From positions 1-64,000 of the forward strand of contig NZ_NHRY01000239.1 of the NCBI RefSeq assembly GCF_002937115.1: a stretch of DNA of 64,000 nucleotides, in the 5' to 3' direction. The translations under genes were made by a program, and so were the position numbers. The first letter of the stretch is position 1. Each line of letters begins with the position of its first letter. Shown one piece after another: positions 25,724 through 33,633 of the stretch. Below the pieces are notes generated by a model, which saw only the letters and a list, made by a program, of their open reading frames with translations, searched no databases and was not told the origin of the DNA. The DNA is from Rhodopila globiformis. GTDB taxonomy: Bacteria > Pseudomonadota > Alphaproteobacteria > Acetobacterales > Acetobacteraceae.

Positions 25724-28396
25724 GTGGACGATCTGCTTGCCGATTTCCTCACCGAGACGAATGAAAGCCTGGCCGAGCTCGACATCGCCCTGGTCACCCT
25801 GGAGCGCACGCCGGACGACGCCGAAACCCTATCGGGCATCTTCCGCCTGGTGCACACCATCAAGGGCACCTGCGGCTTCCTCGGCCTGCCGCGGCTGGAG
25901 CGTGTCGCCCATGCCGGCGAGAACGTGCTGGGCAAGCTGCGCGACCGGACCCTGGCGGTCACCCCCGCCATCGTCAGCCTGGTGCTGGCGGCGATCGACC
26001 GGATCAAGGCGATCGTGGCCGCGCTGGCAGCGACCGGCGCGGAACCGCCGGGCGACGACAGCGAGCTGATCAACGCCCTGAACGCGACGGCCGCCAGCGA
26101 ACCGCCGCCCGCGAAGCCGGCCGCGCCGGCTGCCGCGAGGCCATCCGAAGCCGCAGTCATCCCGTCCAAACCCGCTCCTGCTGCCGCTCCGCCGGCCGCG
26201 CGCGAACCAGCCCCGTCCGCACCGCCTCCCGCAGCACCGATGGCCGGGACCCCGGCACCGGCTGCCGAACCCCTGTCCCCACCGCCGGCTGAAACGCCGG
26301 ACGCACCCTCGGCAGCTTCCGGCACGGCACCGGCGAGCGCGCCCCAGGCAGCGCAGACCATCCGTGTCACCGTCGACGTCCTGGAAGACCTGATGACCCT
26401 GGTCAGCGAGCTGGTGCTGACCCGCAACCAGCTGCTCCAGCTTGCCCGCACCCAGGAAAACAGCCCCTTCACCGTGCCCCTGCAGCGCCTGTCGCACATC
26501 ACCTCCGACCTGCAGGAAGGGGTGATGAAGACCCGCATGCAGCCCATCGGCAACGCCTGGAACAAGCTGCCCCGCCTGGTGCGCGACCTGTCGCACGAAA
26601 TGGGCAAGAAGATTCAGCTGACGATGCTGGGCGCCGACACCGAGCTCGACCGCCAGGTGCTGGAGATGATCAAGGACCCACTGACGCACATGGTGCGCAA
26701 CAGCGGCGATCATGGGCTGGAAACCCCGGCCGAGCGCCGCGCCGCCGGCAAGCCCGAAAGCGGCGCCATCGTGCTGAACGCCTTCCACGAAGGCGGCCAC
26801 ATCATCCTGGAGATCTCCGACGACGGCCGCGGCCTGTCGGTGGATCGCATCCGCGCCAAGGCATTGGCCAACGGCCTGGCGACCGAGGCGGAACTGGCGG
26901 CGATGACAGAGGGCCAGGTCCAGCGCTTCATCTTCCGCCCCGGCTTCTCCACCGCCACCACCGTCACCGCCGTCTCAGGCCGCGGCGTCGGCATGGACGT
27001 GGTGAAGACCAACATCGAGAAAATCGGCGGCACCATCGACCTGAAGAGCACGCCCGGCCAGGGCACGATGTTCACCGTCAAGATCCCGCTGACGCTGGCC
27101 ATCGTCTCCGCCCTGATTGTCGAGGCGTCCAGGGAGCGGTTCGCCATCCCGCAGATCAGCGTCGTCGAACTGGTCCGCGCCCGGCGCGACGGCGCCGCCG
27201 CTGATGGCGAAAGCGTGATCGAGCGGATCAACGACACGCCGGTGCTGCGCCTGCGCAACCGCCTGCTGCCGCTGGTCAGCCTGACCGAGCTGCTGGAGCT
27301 CGGCGCCGCGCAGACCGACGACACCGCCGCTCACATTGTCGTCGCCCAGGTCGGCCAGTACCTGATGGGCATCATCGTCGACCGGGTGTTCGACACCGAG
27401 GAAATCGTCGTCAAGCCGGTGGCGCCGATCCTGCGCAACGTGACGATGTTCAGCGGGAACACCATCCTGGGGGATGGGTCGGTGATCATGATCCTGGATC
27501 CGAACGGCATCGCCCGCGGCACCGGCGTCGGCGCCGGCTCGGAAAGCCGGCTGATGCAGTCGGCGCGGGTCGATACGCAAAGCTCCGCCGACAAGACCGC
27601 GATGCTGCTGTTCCACGCCGGCGGGTCGCAGCGCATGGCGGTGCCGCTCGGTCTGGTGGCGCGGCTGGAGGACATCCCGCGCGAATCGATCGAGCTGTCC
27701 TGCGGCTCGCCGGTCACGCAGTACCGCGGCAAGCTGATGCCGCTGATCGCCATCGACGGCAGCGGCGCGCAGGACCGGCCCACCCAGCCGCTGCTGGTGT
27801 TCGCCGACGGCGAGCGAATCATGGGCCTGATGGTGGACGAGATCATCGACGTGGTGGAGGACAGGCTCGACATCGAGCTGGCCGGCGCTCGGCCCGGCCT
27901 GCTGGGCAGCGCCGTCATCGGCGGCCAGGCGACGGACGTACTGGACACCGGCTACTGGCTGACCCTGGCGTGGGAGGACTGGTTCCGCAACGTGCCGCGC
28001 CGCGGCGCGACGATTGGCCAGAAGCACGTGCTGATGGTCGACGACAGCGACTTCTTCCGCCAGTTGATGGTGCCGACGCTGGGCGCGGCCGGGTTCCGCG
28101 TCACTGCCGTCGGCAGCGCCGCCGAGGCGCTGCGGCTGCGCGACGCCGGCACCCGGTTCGACGCCATCATCTCCGATATCGAGATGCCGGGGATGGACGG
28201 GCTGGCCTTCGCCCGCGCCGTCCGCGCCGGGGGCGCCTGGGCCGACCTGCCGATGATCGCCCTGACCGCGCATGCCGATGACCAGCATGTCGAGGCCGGG
28301 CGCGACGCCGGCTTCACCGACTACGTGGCCAAGTTCGAGCGCGACGCGGTGGCCGCCAGCCTGCGCGCCAATCTGGCGCAACTCGTCCCAGCCTGA
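25724..28396 (+). CDS. cheA: Hybrid chemotaxis histidine kinase CheA with C-terminal receiver
   Basis: An 890-residue kinase. Domains in order: HPt with phospho-acceptor His44 in RLVHTIKGTCGF; a long Pro/Ala linker (about 125-215); P3 dimerisation; HATPase_c (NSGDHGLETP, DDGRGLS, GRGVGMDVV); a CheW-like P5 domain; a second CheW-like segment (about 630-750); and a receiver with Asp818 in DAIISDIEMPGMDG. The start is the GTG at 25724, behind CAAGGGGG, because residues before it have no HPt content. Two CheW-like domains plus a receiver set it apart from enterobacterial CheA. It heads cheA-W-Y-B-R. Confidence 0.93.
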   Translation: MDDLLADFLTETNESLAELDIALVTLERTPDDAETLSGIFRLVHTIKGTCGFLGLPRLERVAHAGENVLGKLRDRTLAVTPAIVSLVLAAIDRIKAIVAALAATGAEPPGDDSELINALNATAASEPPPAKPAAPAAARPSEAAVIPSKPAPAAAPPAAREPAPSAPPPAAPMAGTPAPAAEPLSPPPAETPDAPSAASGTAPASAPQAAQTIRVTVDVLEDLMTLVSELVLTRNQLLQLARTQENSPFTVPLQRLSHITSDLQEGVMKTRMQPIGNAWNKLPRLVRDLSHEMGKKIQLTMLGADTELDRQVLEMIKDPLTHMVRNSGDHGLETPAERRAAGKPESGAIVLNAFHEGGHIILEISDDGRGLSVDRIRAKALANGLATEAELAAMTEGQVQRFIFRPGFSTATTVTAVSGRGVGMDVVKTNIEKIGGTIDLKSTPGQGTMFTVKIPLTLAIVSALIVEASRERFAIPQISVVELVRARRDGAAADGESVIERINDTPVLRLRNRLLPLVSLTELLELGAAQTDDTAAHIVVAQVGQYLMGIIVDRVFDTEEIVVKPVAPILRNVTMFSGNTILGDGSVIMILDPNGIARGTGVGAGSESRLMQSARVDTQSSADKTAMLLFHAGGSQRMAVPLGLVARLEDIPRESIELSCGSPVTQYRGKLMPLIAIDGSGAQDRPTQPLLVFADGERIMGLMVDEIIDVVEDRLDIELAGARPGLLGSAVIGGQATDVLDTGYWLTLAWEDWFRNVPRRGATIGQKHVLMVDDSDFFRQLMVPTLGAAGFRVTAVGSAAEALRLRDAGTRFDAIISDIEMPGMDGLAFARAVRAGGAWADLPMIALTAHADDQHVEAGRDAGFTDYVAKFERDAVAASLRANLAQLVPA

Positions 28397-28414
28397 CCGA
28401 CCGGAGACCCCACC

Positions 28415-28897
28415 ATGACCACACAGATTCTGGATCGGCCCGACAGCACAGGCCAGGCGACGGGAGAGGAACAGGTCCTCGTCACCCTGACCGTGGCGGA
28501 CCAGCTTTGCGGCGTGCCCGTGCTGGCGGTGCGCGACATCCTGGGCGAGCAGACCATCACCCGCATCCCGCTGGCGCCGCCGGAGATCGCCGGCAGCCTG
28601 AACCTGCGCGGCCGCATCGTCACCGCCATCGACCTGCGCCGCCGGCTGCACCTGCCGCCCGCCCCGGCCGAACAGCCGCGCATGTCGGTCGTCGCCGAGC
28701 AGGGCGGCGAGCTCTATGCCCTGCTGGTGGACCAGGTTGCGGAAGTCATGAGCCTGGAGGCCAGCCTGTTCGAGCGGAACCCGCCGACGCTGGCAAAGAA
28801 CTGGGCCGCGTTCAGCACCGGCATCTTCCGCCTGGATGGCCGGCTGCTGGTGATGCTGGACGTCTCCAGGCTGCTGGCGCTGGGGGAAAAGGGGTAG
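28415..28897 (+). CDS. cheW: Chemotaxis coupling protein CheW
   Basis: A 160-residue single-domain adaptor that links chemoreceptors to CheA. It shows VTLTVADQLCGVPVLAVRDI, the NLRGRIVTAIDLRRRL receptor-binding strand, and ALLVDQVAEVM. CGGAGA precedes the ATG. It lies 18 bases after cheA and six bases before cheY, so it is a member of the operon. Confidence 0.94.
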   Translation: MTTQILDRPDSTGQATGEEQVLVTLTVADQLCGVPVLAVRDILGEQTITRIPLAPPEIAGSLNLRGRIVTAIDLRRRLHLPPAPAEQPRMSVVAEQGGELYALLVDQVAEVMSLEASLFERNPPTLAKNWAAFSTGIFRLDGRLLVMLDVSRLLALGEKG

Positions 28898-28903
28898 AAG
28901 CCG

Positions 28904-29272
28904 ATGCCTCGCACCTGCCTTGTCGTCGACGACAGCCGCGTCGTCCGGAAAGTCGCGCGCCGCATCCTGGAAGCCAACGGCTTCGCCGTGAGCGAGGCCG
29001 CCGACGGGCAGCAGGCGCTGGAGTCCTGCCGCGCCAGCCTACCCGACTGCGTGCTGCTGGACTGGAACATGCCGGTGATGGACGGCCTGACCTTCCTGAA
29101 GTCGCTGCGCGCGGAGTTCGGCCACGACAACCCGCCGGTGGTGTTCTGCACCACCGAGAACGACATGGCCCACATCGAGGCGGCAATCGCGAACGGCGCC
29201 CAGGAATACATCATGAAGCCGTTCGACGAGGACATCCTGACCAGCAAGTTCGCCCAGGTCGGCCTGCTGTGA
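28904..29272 (+). CDS. cheY: Single-domain response regulator CheY
   Basis: A 122-residue receiver. It has CLVVDDSRVVRKVARRIL, the phospho-acceptor in CVLLDWNMPVMDGLTFL, Thr in VVFCTTEND and Lys in YIMKPFDE. It should accept phosphate from CheA, competing with the receiver fused to CheA. Its TGA overlaps the GTG proposed for cheB. Confidence 0.94.
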   Translation: MPRTCLVVDDSRVVRKVARRILEANGFAVSEAADGQQALESCRASLPDCVLLDWNMPVMDGLTFLKSLRAEFGHDNPPVVFCTTENDMAHIEAAIANGAQEYIMKPFDEDILTSKFAQVGLL

Positions 29273-30561
29273 CCCCGTTCTCCCGCCTGCCCCCAGCGGC
29301 GCAGCCGCCCGGATCAGCGAGGCCGGCGCAGCCGCCCGGATCAGCGAGGCCGGCGCAGCCGCCCGGATCAGCGAGGCCGGCGCAGCCGCCCGGATCAGCG
29401 AGTCCGGCGCGGCCGCCTGGGCCGACGAGCCCGGCACACACGCCGGCGGCGACGGCCCGTCCGGCCGCGCGGACGGTGCTCCCGGCCAGTCCCGCCACAG
29501 CGGCGCAGCCCGCGGGCAAGGCGCGGGTGATGCTGTGCGACGACTCCACGGTCATTCGCGGCGCCCTGGCCCGCATCCTGGAGGCCGATCCCGAGATCGA
29601 GGTGGTTGCCAAGGTCGCCAACGGGCAGGAAGCGGTCAACGCGATCCGCGATGCGCATGTCGACGTGGTGGTGCTGGACATCGAGATGCCGGTGATGGAC
29701 GGCATGACGGCCCTGCCGCTGCTGCTGCGCGCGGATGCCGGGGTGCGGGTCATCATGGCCTCGACCCTGACGACGCGGGGCGCGGACATCGCCCTGCGCG
29801 CCCTGCGGCTCGGCGCGGCCGACTACATCCCGAAGCCTTCCACCATCGGCACGGCCAGCGACGACAGCTTCCGGCGGGAATTGCTGGAAAAGGTCAAGGG
29901 CCTGGCTCGCCAGCGTCGCCGCGCCAGCCTGCCCAGCGCGCCGAAGACACCGCTGGCCCTGCGCACGGCGCCGGCTTTCCCGGCCCGCCTGCTGGCAGTC
30001 GGCAGTTCCACCGGCGGGCCGCAGGCGCTGTTCACCTTGGTGCAGGGGCTCGGCCGCGCGCTGAGCGTGCCGGTAGTGATGACGCAGCACATGCCCGCCA
30101 CCTTCACGCCGATCCTGGCCGAGCACCTGACGCGCATTGGCGTGATGCCCTGCGCGGAGGCGCGCGACGGCGAGTCGCTGCTGGCCGGCCGCATCTACCT
30201 GGCTCCCGGCGACAAGCACCTTCTGGTCGAAGGCAGCCGATCGGCTTTGCGCGCGCGGTTGTCGGAGGACCCGCCGGAGAATTTCTGCCGCCCGTCGGTC
30301 GATCCGATGCTGCGCAGCGCTGCCGCGGCGTGCGAGGGCCGGGTCCTGGTGGCGATGCTGACCGGCATGGGCCGTGACGGGCTGGAGGGTACGAAGCGGG
30401 TGGTGGAGGCCGGCGGCGCGGCGGTCGCTCAGGACGAGGCCAGCAGCGTGGTCTGGGGCATGCCGGGCGCCATCGCCCAGGCCGGCCTGTGCCACGCCGT
30501 GCTGCCGCTGCCGAAGATCGCGCCTCGGCTGCTGGAGATGCTGAAAGGCGGGCGGGCATGA
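29269..30561 (+). CDS. cheB: Chemoreceptor methylesterase/deamidase CheB with long repetitive N-terminal extension
   Basis: The frame gives 430 residues if it begins at the GTG overlapping the cheY stop. The first 86 are Pro/Ala-rich, built from a 27-bp repeat encoding AQPPGSARP. A normal CheB follows: receiver (VMLCDDSTVIRGALARIL, acceptor in VVVLDIEMPVMDG), then the methylesterase domain with Ser in LAVGSSTGGPQ, His in TQHMPATFT and Asp in LTGMGRDGLEG. A start at GTG 29527 or ATG 29530, right before the receiver, would give a standard CheB; the GTGA overlap favours the long form. It ends in ATGA with cheR. Confidence 0.92.
   Translation: MTPFSRLPPAAQPPGSARPAQPPGSARPAQPPGSARPAQPPGSASPARPPGPTSPAHTPAATARPAARTVLPASPATAAQPAGKARVMLCDDSTVIRGALARILEADPEIEVVAKVANGQEAVNAIRDAHVDVVVLDIEMPVMDGMTALPLLLRADAGVRVIMASTLTTRGADIALRALRLGAADYIPKPSTIGTASDDSFRRELLEKVKGLARQRRRASLPSAPKTPLALRTAPAFPARLLAVGSSTGGPQALFTLVQGLGRALSVPVVMTQHMPATFTPILAEHLTRIGVMPCAEARDGESLLAGRIYLAPGDKHLLVEGSRSALRARLSEDPPENFCRPSVDPMLRSAAAACEGRVLVAMLTGMGRDGLEGTKRVVEAGGAAVAQDEASSVVWGMPGAIAQAGLCHAVLPLPKIAPRLLEMLKGGRA
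29299..29433 (+). repeat. 27-bp tandem repeat, four near-perfect units plus one decayed
   Basis: Units begin at 29299, 29326, 29353 and 29380 (gcgcagccgcccggatcagc then gaggccg); the fourth has one change and the fifth (29407) is degenerate. The unit is a multiple of three, so copy changes keep the cheB frame and only alter linker length. Confidence 0.95.
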
Positions 30562-31424
30562 GCGCCAGCCTGTCCCCCGCGGCGTTCGAGACCTTCGCTA
30601 CGCTGCTGAAGACCCAGTCCGGCCTGGTGATCGGGACGGACAAGATCTACCTGCTGGAAACCCGCCTGGGGAATCTGCTCAAGCGGGAAAAGCTGAATGA
30701 CCTGAACCAATTGGCGGAAAAGCTGCGGCAGCCGGCGAATGACCGGATGGCGCGTGACGTGGTCGAGGCGATGACCACGAACGAGAGCTTCTTCTTCCGT
30801 GACGACAAGCCGTTCGTGCATTTCCGCACCCACGCCCTGCCTCGGCTGGTCGCCGCTCGCCCGCCCGGCAGTACGATCCGCATCTGGTCGGCGGCGTCGT
30901 CGTCGGGGCAGGAGGCATACTCGCTCGCAATGATCATCGCCGAGTCCCGTGCCGTCCTTGGCGACCGCAAGGTGGAAATCATCGGGACCGACATCGCCCG
31001 CGATCAACTGATCCGGGCGCGCGAGGGCCTGTATTCGCAATTCGAAGTGCAGCGCGGGCTGCCAGTGCAGATGCTGATGCGCTATTTCCGCAAGGAGGAC
31101 TCGTCCTGGCGCATCAATGACTCAATCCGGTCGATGGCGCAGTTCCGCGAATTCAACCTGCTGTCGGACCCGCGCTCGCTTGGGCGCTTCGACGTGGTGT
31201 TCTGCCGCAACGTGCTGATTTATTTTGACCAGCCGACGAAGTCGCGGGTGCTGGGCGGCATTGCCGGCGTCATGCCCGCGGACGGACTGCTTTACCTGGG
31301 CGGCGCGGAGACGGTGCTCGGGCTGACGACGCGCTTTGCGCCGCTGCCGGCGGAACGGGGGGTGTATGGGGTCGTGGCCGCCGCGACCGGGGCTCCGGCG
31401 GGACGGATGGCGGCGGCCGTTTAA
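30558..31424 (+). CDS. cheR: Chemoreceptor glutamate methyltransferase CheR
   Basis: A 288-residue SAM-dependent methyltransferase. It has the N-terminal helical domain and the catalytic fold with EAMTTNESFFFRD, IRIWSAASSSGQEAYSLAM (SAM-binding), IIGTDIARDQLIRAREG and FDVVFCRNVLIYFD. It adds methyl groups to receptor glutamates and opposes CheB. ATG 30558 overlaps the cheB stop by four bases. It is the last gene of the operon; no receptor gene is nearby. Confidence 0.95.
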   Translation: MSASLSPAAFETFATLLKTQSGLVIGTDKIYLLETRLGNLLKREKLNDLNQLAEKLRQPANDRMARDVVEAMTTNESFFFRDDKPFVHFRTHALPRLVAARPPGSTIRIWSAASSSGQEAYSLAMIIAESRAVLGDRKVEIIGTDIARDQLIRAREGLYSQFEVQRGLPVQMLMRYFRKEDSSWRINDSIRSMAQFREFNLLSDPRSLGRFDVVFCRNVLIYFDQPTKSRVLGGIAGVMPADGLLYLGGAETVLGLTTRFAPLPAERGVYGVVAAATGAPAGRMAAAV

Positions 31425-31587
31425 GGACGTGGCCTGTCGCCCTCCGTCATGGCCGGGACATGCCCTATCCCTATAAGGACAAGGTGGTGGACGGAGAAGG
31501 ATTTGGCCCCAGGTCCGTTACCCCTCGTCATGGCCGGGCGTGTCCCTACGGGATGCACAGATCTCTGAAACGATTAGGCGATATCCC

Positions 31588-31807
31588 TTGTTATCAATGG
31601 GTTAGGGAAAATTTTTGTAATAGGGGCAAAACCCCGGGCGAATTTGGTGATTGTCCATATCGTTCCGCAGTTGGATGCCAAAAAATGGCGGAATTCCGTG
31701 CCTGTCGTTCCAGTTTCGAGCGTATGCTGCACATGCGTGCCCGGGGTTTTGCCCCTATTACAAATTTTTGTATATACAGAAATTTTTGGCCAACCCACTG
31801 ATAACAA
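31588..31807. mobile_element. MITE-like AT-rich palindromic element inside a repeat
   Basis: Outer inverted repeats (31588-31604 and 31791-31807) match at 15 of 17 bases; an inner pair (31614-31639 and 31739-31764) is a perfect 26-bp inverted repeat carrying aggggcaaaaccccgggc. Base composition is far lower in GC than its surroundings. Flanking text on both sides is the two halves of an R2 repeat (ctctgaaacgat... and ...cgtttcagagatgtg), as if the element had inserted into one. It has no coding capacity. Confidence 0.6.
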
Positions 31808-31860
31808 AATACTTTTTTAGATAACCGAAGGTCGTTTCAGAGATGTGTATACGCGATAGG

Positions 31861-31915
31861 GCGTGTCCCGGCCATCTGCGCTTCGACAGTTGGAGGGTGG
31901 ATGGCCGGGACACGC
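31861..31915. repeat. R2 family stem-loop
   Basis: gcgtgtcccggccat (31861-31875) pairs perfectly with 31901-31915. The same arms and a related loop recur at about 58829-58886. Confidence 0.75.
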
Positions 31916-32006
31916 CCGGCCATGACGATAGAGCGACAACTCTGCTCCAGTCGTTCAAGGGACGACTCCGCTCCGGTTGTCCTCTTCCCCTTCCAGCCTA
32001 TCGCCG

Positions 32007-32642
32007 TCAGACGGTCTTGAGGAAGTCCGTCAGCTTGTTGATTGCCGTCACCTTGTCAGTCTTGTCCAGCGCGGCCAGTTCGGCGGCGAGGCGATCCATG
32101 GCGGATTCATAGATCTGCCGCTCGGAGAAACTCTGGTCGGGCTGGCCGGAATTGCGGTGCAGGTCGCGCACCACCTCGGCAATGGCCAGCGGATCGCCGG
32201 AGTTGATCTTCGCCTCGTATTCCTGCGCCCGGCGGGACCACATGGTGCGCTTGACCCGGGCCTTGCCTTTCAGCACGCCCAGCGCCTCGTCGAACTGCTT
32301 GCGGCTGGCCAGCTTGCGCAAGCCGGCGGTGCGGGCCTTGGCGACCGGCACCCGCAAGGTCATGCGGTTTTCCTCGAAAGTGATGTGGATCAGTTCCAGC
32401 TTGTGGCCGGCGATCTCCTCGGTCGCGATCCGCTCCACCCGGCCGACGCCGTGGGTGGGATAGACGACATGGTCGCCCTCGGCGAACACTTCGGCTTTGG
32501 CGATGGCACGCGGCGTGAGGTTCGGTCCGTTGTGCAGCGGGCGCGGCGCCACGCGGGGCTCTGGATTGGTCGCCGGCGCCTCGGCTGCCGGCCGTTCTGC
32601 CACCGGATTCGAAACGTCTTCCACTACCTGCTGCTCACCCAT
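32007..32642 (-). CDS. carD: CarD-family transcriptional regulator
   Basis: A 211-residue protein with an N-terminal unstructured region (about 1-50) and a CarD_CdnL_TRCF RNA-polymerase-interacting domain starting FAEGDHVVYPTHGVGRVERI, followed by the helical DNA-binding part (RAQEYEAKINSGDPLAIAEV). CarD proteins bind the RNAP beta subunit and stabilise open complexes at rRNA and other promoters. AGGAAG precedes the ATG. It stands alone, downstream of fdxA on the same strand. Confidence 0.92.
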   Translation of the reverse strand: MGEQQVVEDVSNPVAERPAAEAPATNPEPRVAPRPLHNGPNLTPRAIAKAEVFAEGDHVVYPTHGVGRVERIATEEIAGHKLELIHITFEENRMTLRVPVAKARTAGLRKLASRKQFDEALGVLKGKARVKRTMWSRRAQEYEAKINSGDPLAIAEVVRDLHRNSGQPDQSFSERQIYESAMDRLAAELAALDKTDKVTAINKLTDFLKTV

Positions 32643-32836
32643 TCTACTTCCTGTCTCTCAAGCCCTAGCTGCGATTGTGTCGGGGCGACGGAACAGCTTT
32701 GGACCGCCTCGGTCAGACCGGACGGCCGCCAGAAAACTCGATCAGGCACAGCCTGACCCACCGCTTCATGCGACGCCATTGCCTTGTCGGACGACTCGTG
32801 CGTAACCGACAGACACTATATACCATAAAAATGGCA

Positions 32837-32865
32837 GCGCGTCAGCGGCAAAGCCGCCGACGCGC
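32837..32865 (-). terminator. 13-bp hairpin downstream of fdxA
   Basis: gcgcgtcagcggc pairs with gccgccgacgcgc with one mismatch and a three-base loop. On the minus strand it is followed by a short ATTTTTA tract, so it probably ends the fdxA transcript. Confidence 0.6.
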
Positions 32866-32901
32866 GGGCTTTCAACGTTCAGGCGTGCTTAAGCGTTGCC
32901 G

Positions 32902-33234
32902 TCAGGGCTCACCGGGGTCCGCGGAGAACAGCTCGACCTTGTTGGGCTTGTCCTTCCACTCGTCGGCGTCGTCCGGCGGCGTGCCCTTGCGAGTGATGTT
33001 CGGCCATTCCCCGGCATAGGTGCGATTGCGCTCCATCCACGGCGCGGCCCGGTCGTCGCTGTCCGGCACGATCGCTTCGGCGGGGCACTCCGGCTCACAC
33101 ACGCCACAGTCGATGCATTCATCCGGGTGGATGACCAGCATGTTCGCGCCAACATAAAAGCAATCGACGGGGCAGACCTCGACGCAGTCCATGTACTTGC
33201 AGCGAATACAATTCTCGGTGACCACATAGGTCAT
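32902..33234 (-). CDS. fdxA: Seven-iron ferredoxin FdxA
   Basis: A 110-residue ferredoxin with 3Fe-4S and 4Fe-4S clusters. Cluster ligands are in [20 protein letters not shown] and [18 protein letters not shown], and the acidic C-terminal extension is typical of this group. It carries electrons in the cytosol; partners are unknown. AGGGG precedes the ATG. It lies in a run of minus-strand genes (helicase, S4 gene, fdxA, carD) that is common in alphaproteobacteria. Confidence 0.95.
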   Translation of the reverse strand: MTYVVTENCIRCKYMDCVEVCPVDCFYVGANMLVIHPDECIDCGVCEPECPAEAIVPDSDDRAAPWMERNRTYAGEWPNITRKGTPPDDADEWKDKPNKVELFSADPGEP

Positions 33235-33276
33235 TTGGCAAACCCCTGGTATGGGAAATTGGCGGCACAGGCCGGT

Positions 33277-33606
33277 TCAGGCCCCGCCGTATGCCGACGA
33301 ATCAGTCGTGGTGCAAGATGTTGCTAACACATCGCTGACATCTGCGTACAAAAGCCTGGCCTGTGTGGCCGGTCCACGCCGCTCGGCCAAAGCCACGACG
33401 CGCAGCACCCGCACGGCGCCATGCACCGGAATCGTCAGGACATCCCCCACCCGCAGCCGGGCGTGCGGCTTGCTGGTCGGCTGGCGGTTGATGCGGACGG
33501 AGCCCTGCGCCACCAGCGCGGCGCAATCGCTGCGAGCACGCATGACGCGGGCGCACCACAGCCACTTGTCCAGCCTCTGCCAGTCACGGTCCTCGATGTC
33601 GGTGAT
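33277..33606 (-). CDS. S4-domain RNA-binding protein, apparent ATC start
   Basis: A small heat-shock-type S4 protein (HslR-like) of about 109 residues. The S4 fold begins WQRLDKWLWCARVMRARSDC and continues GSVRINRQPTSKPHARLRVG. The first in-frame ATG (33543) would delete the first helix of the S4 motif. Upstream in frame there is no ATG, GTG or TTG, yet GGGAGG sits six bases before an ATC at 33606-33604 that would give a natural N-terminus (xTDIEDRDW). It lies 27 bases after the helicase stop. Either ATC is used or a start mutation has damaged the gene. HslR-type proteins bind stalled 50S-peptidyl-tRNA complexes. Confidence 0.75.
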   Translation of the reverse strand: MTDIEDRDWQRLDKWLWCARVMRARSDCAALVAQGSVRINRQPTSKPHARLRVGDVLTIPVHGAVRVLRVVALAERRGPATQARLLYADVSDVLATSCTTTDSSAYGGA

Positions 33607-33633
33607 CGGAAACCTCCCTGAATCCCCGGGTCA

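Larger units (their letters stand above)
31425..32006. other. Gap with R2 repeats and an AT-rich nested element
   Basis: Contains R2-type text (about 31451-31575 and 31840-31925) and, inside it, the AT-rich palindromic element described separately. No gene-like frame is seen. Confidence 0.6.

Noticed and set aside
26975-28651. 558-codon minus-strand frame opposite cheA
   Set aside because: Antisense shadow; the plus strand encodes an unmistakable CheA.
29299-29433. Regular 27-bp repeats as a possible CRISPR array
   Set aside because: Units are directly abutting with no spacers, lie inside the cheB frame, and no cas gene is near.
31588-31807. Integron attC site at the AT-rich palindrome
   Set aside because: The core-site orientation is wrong (GTTAGGG on the left, CCAACCC on the right) and no integrase or cassette is present.
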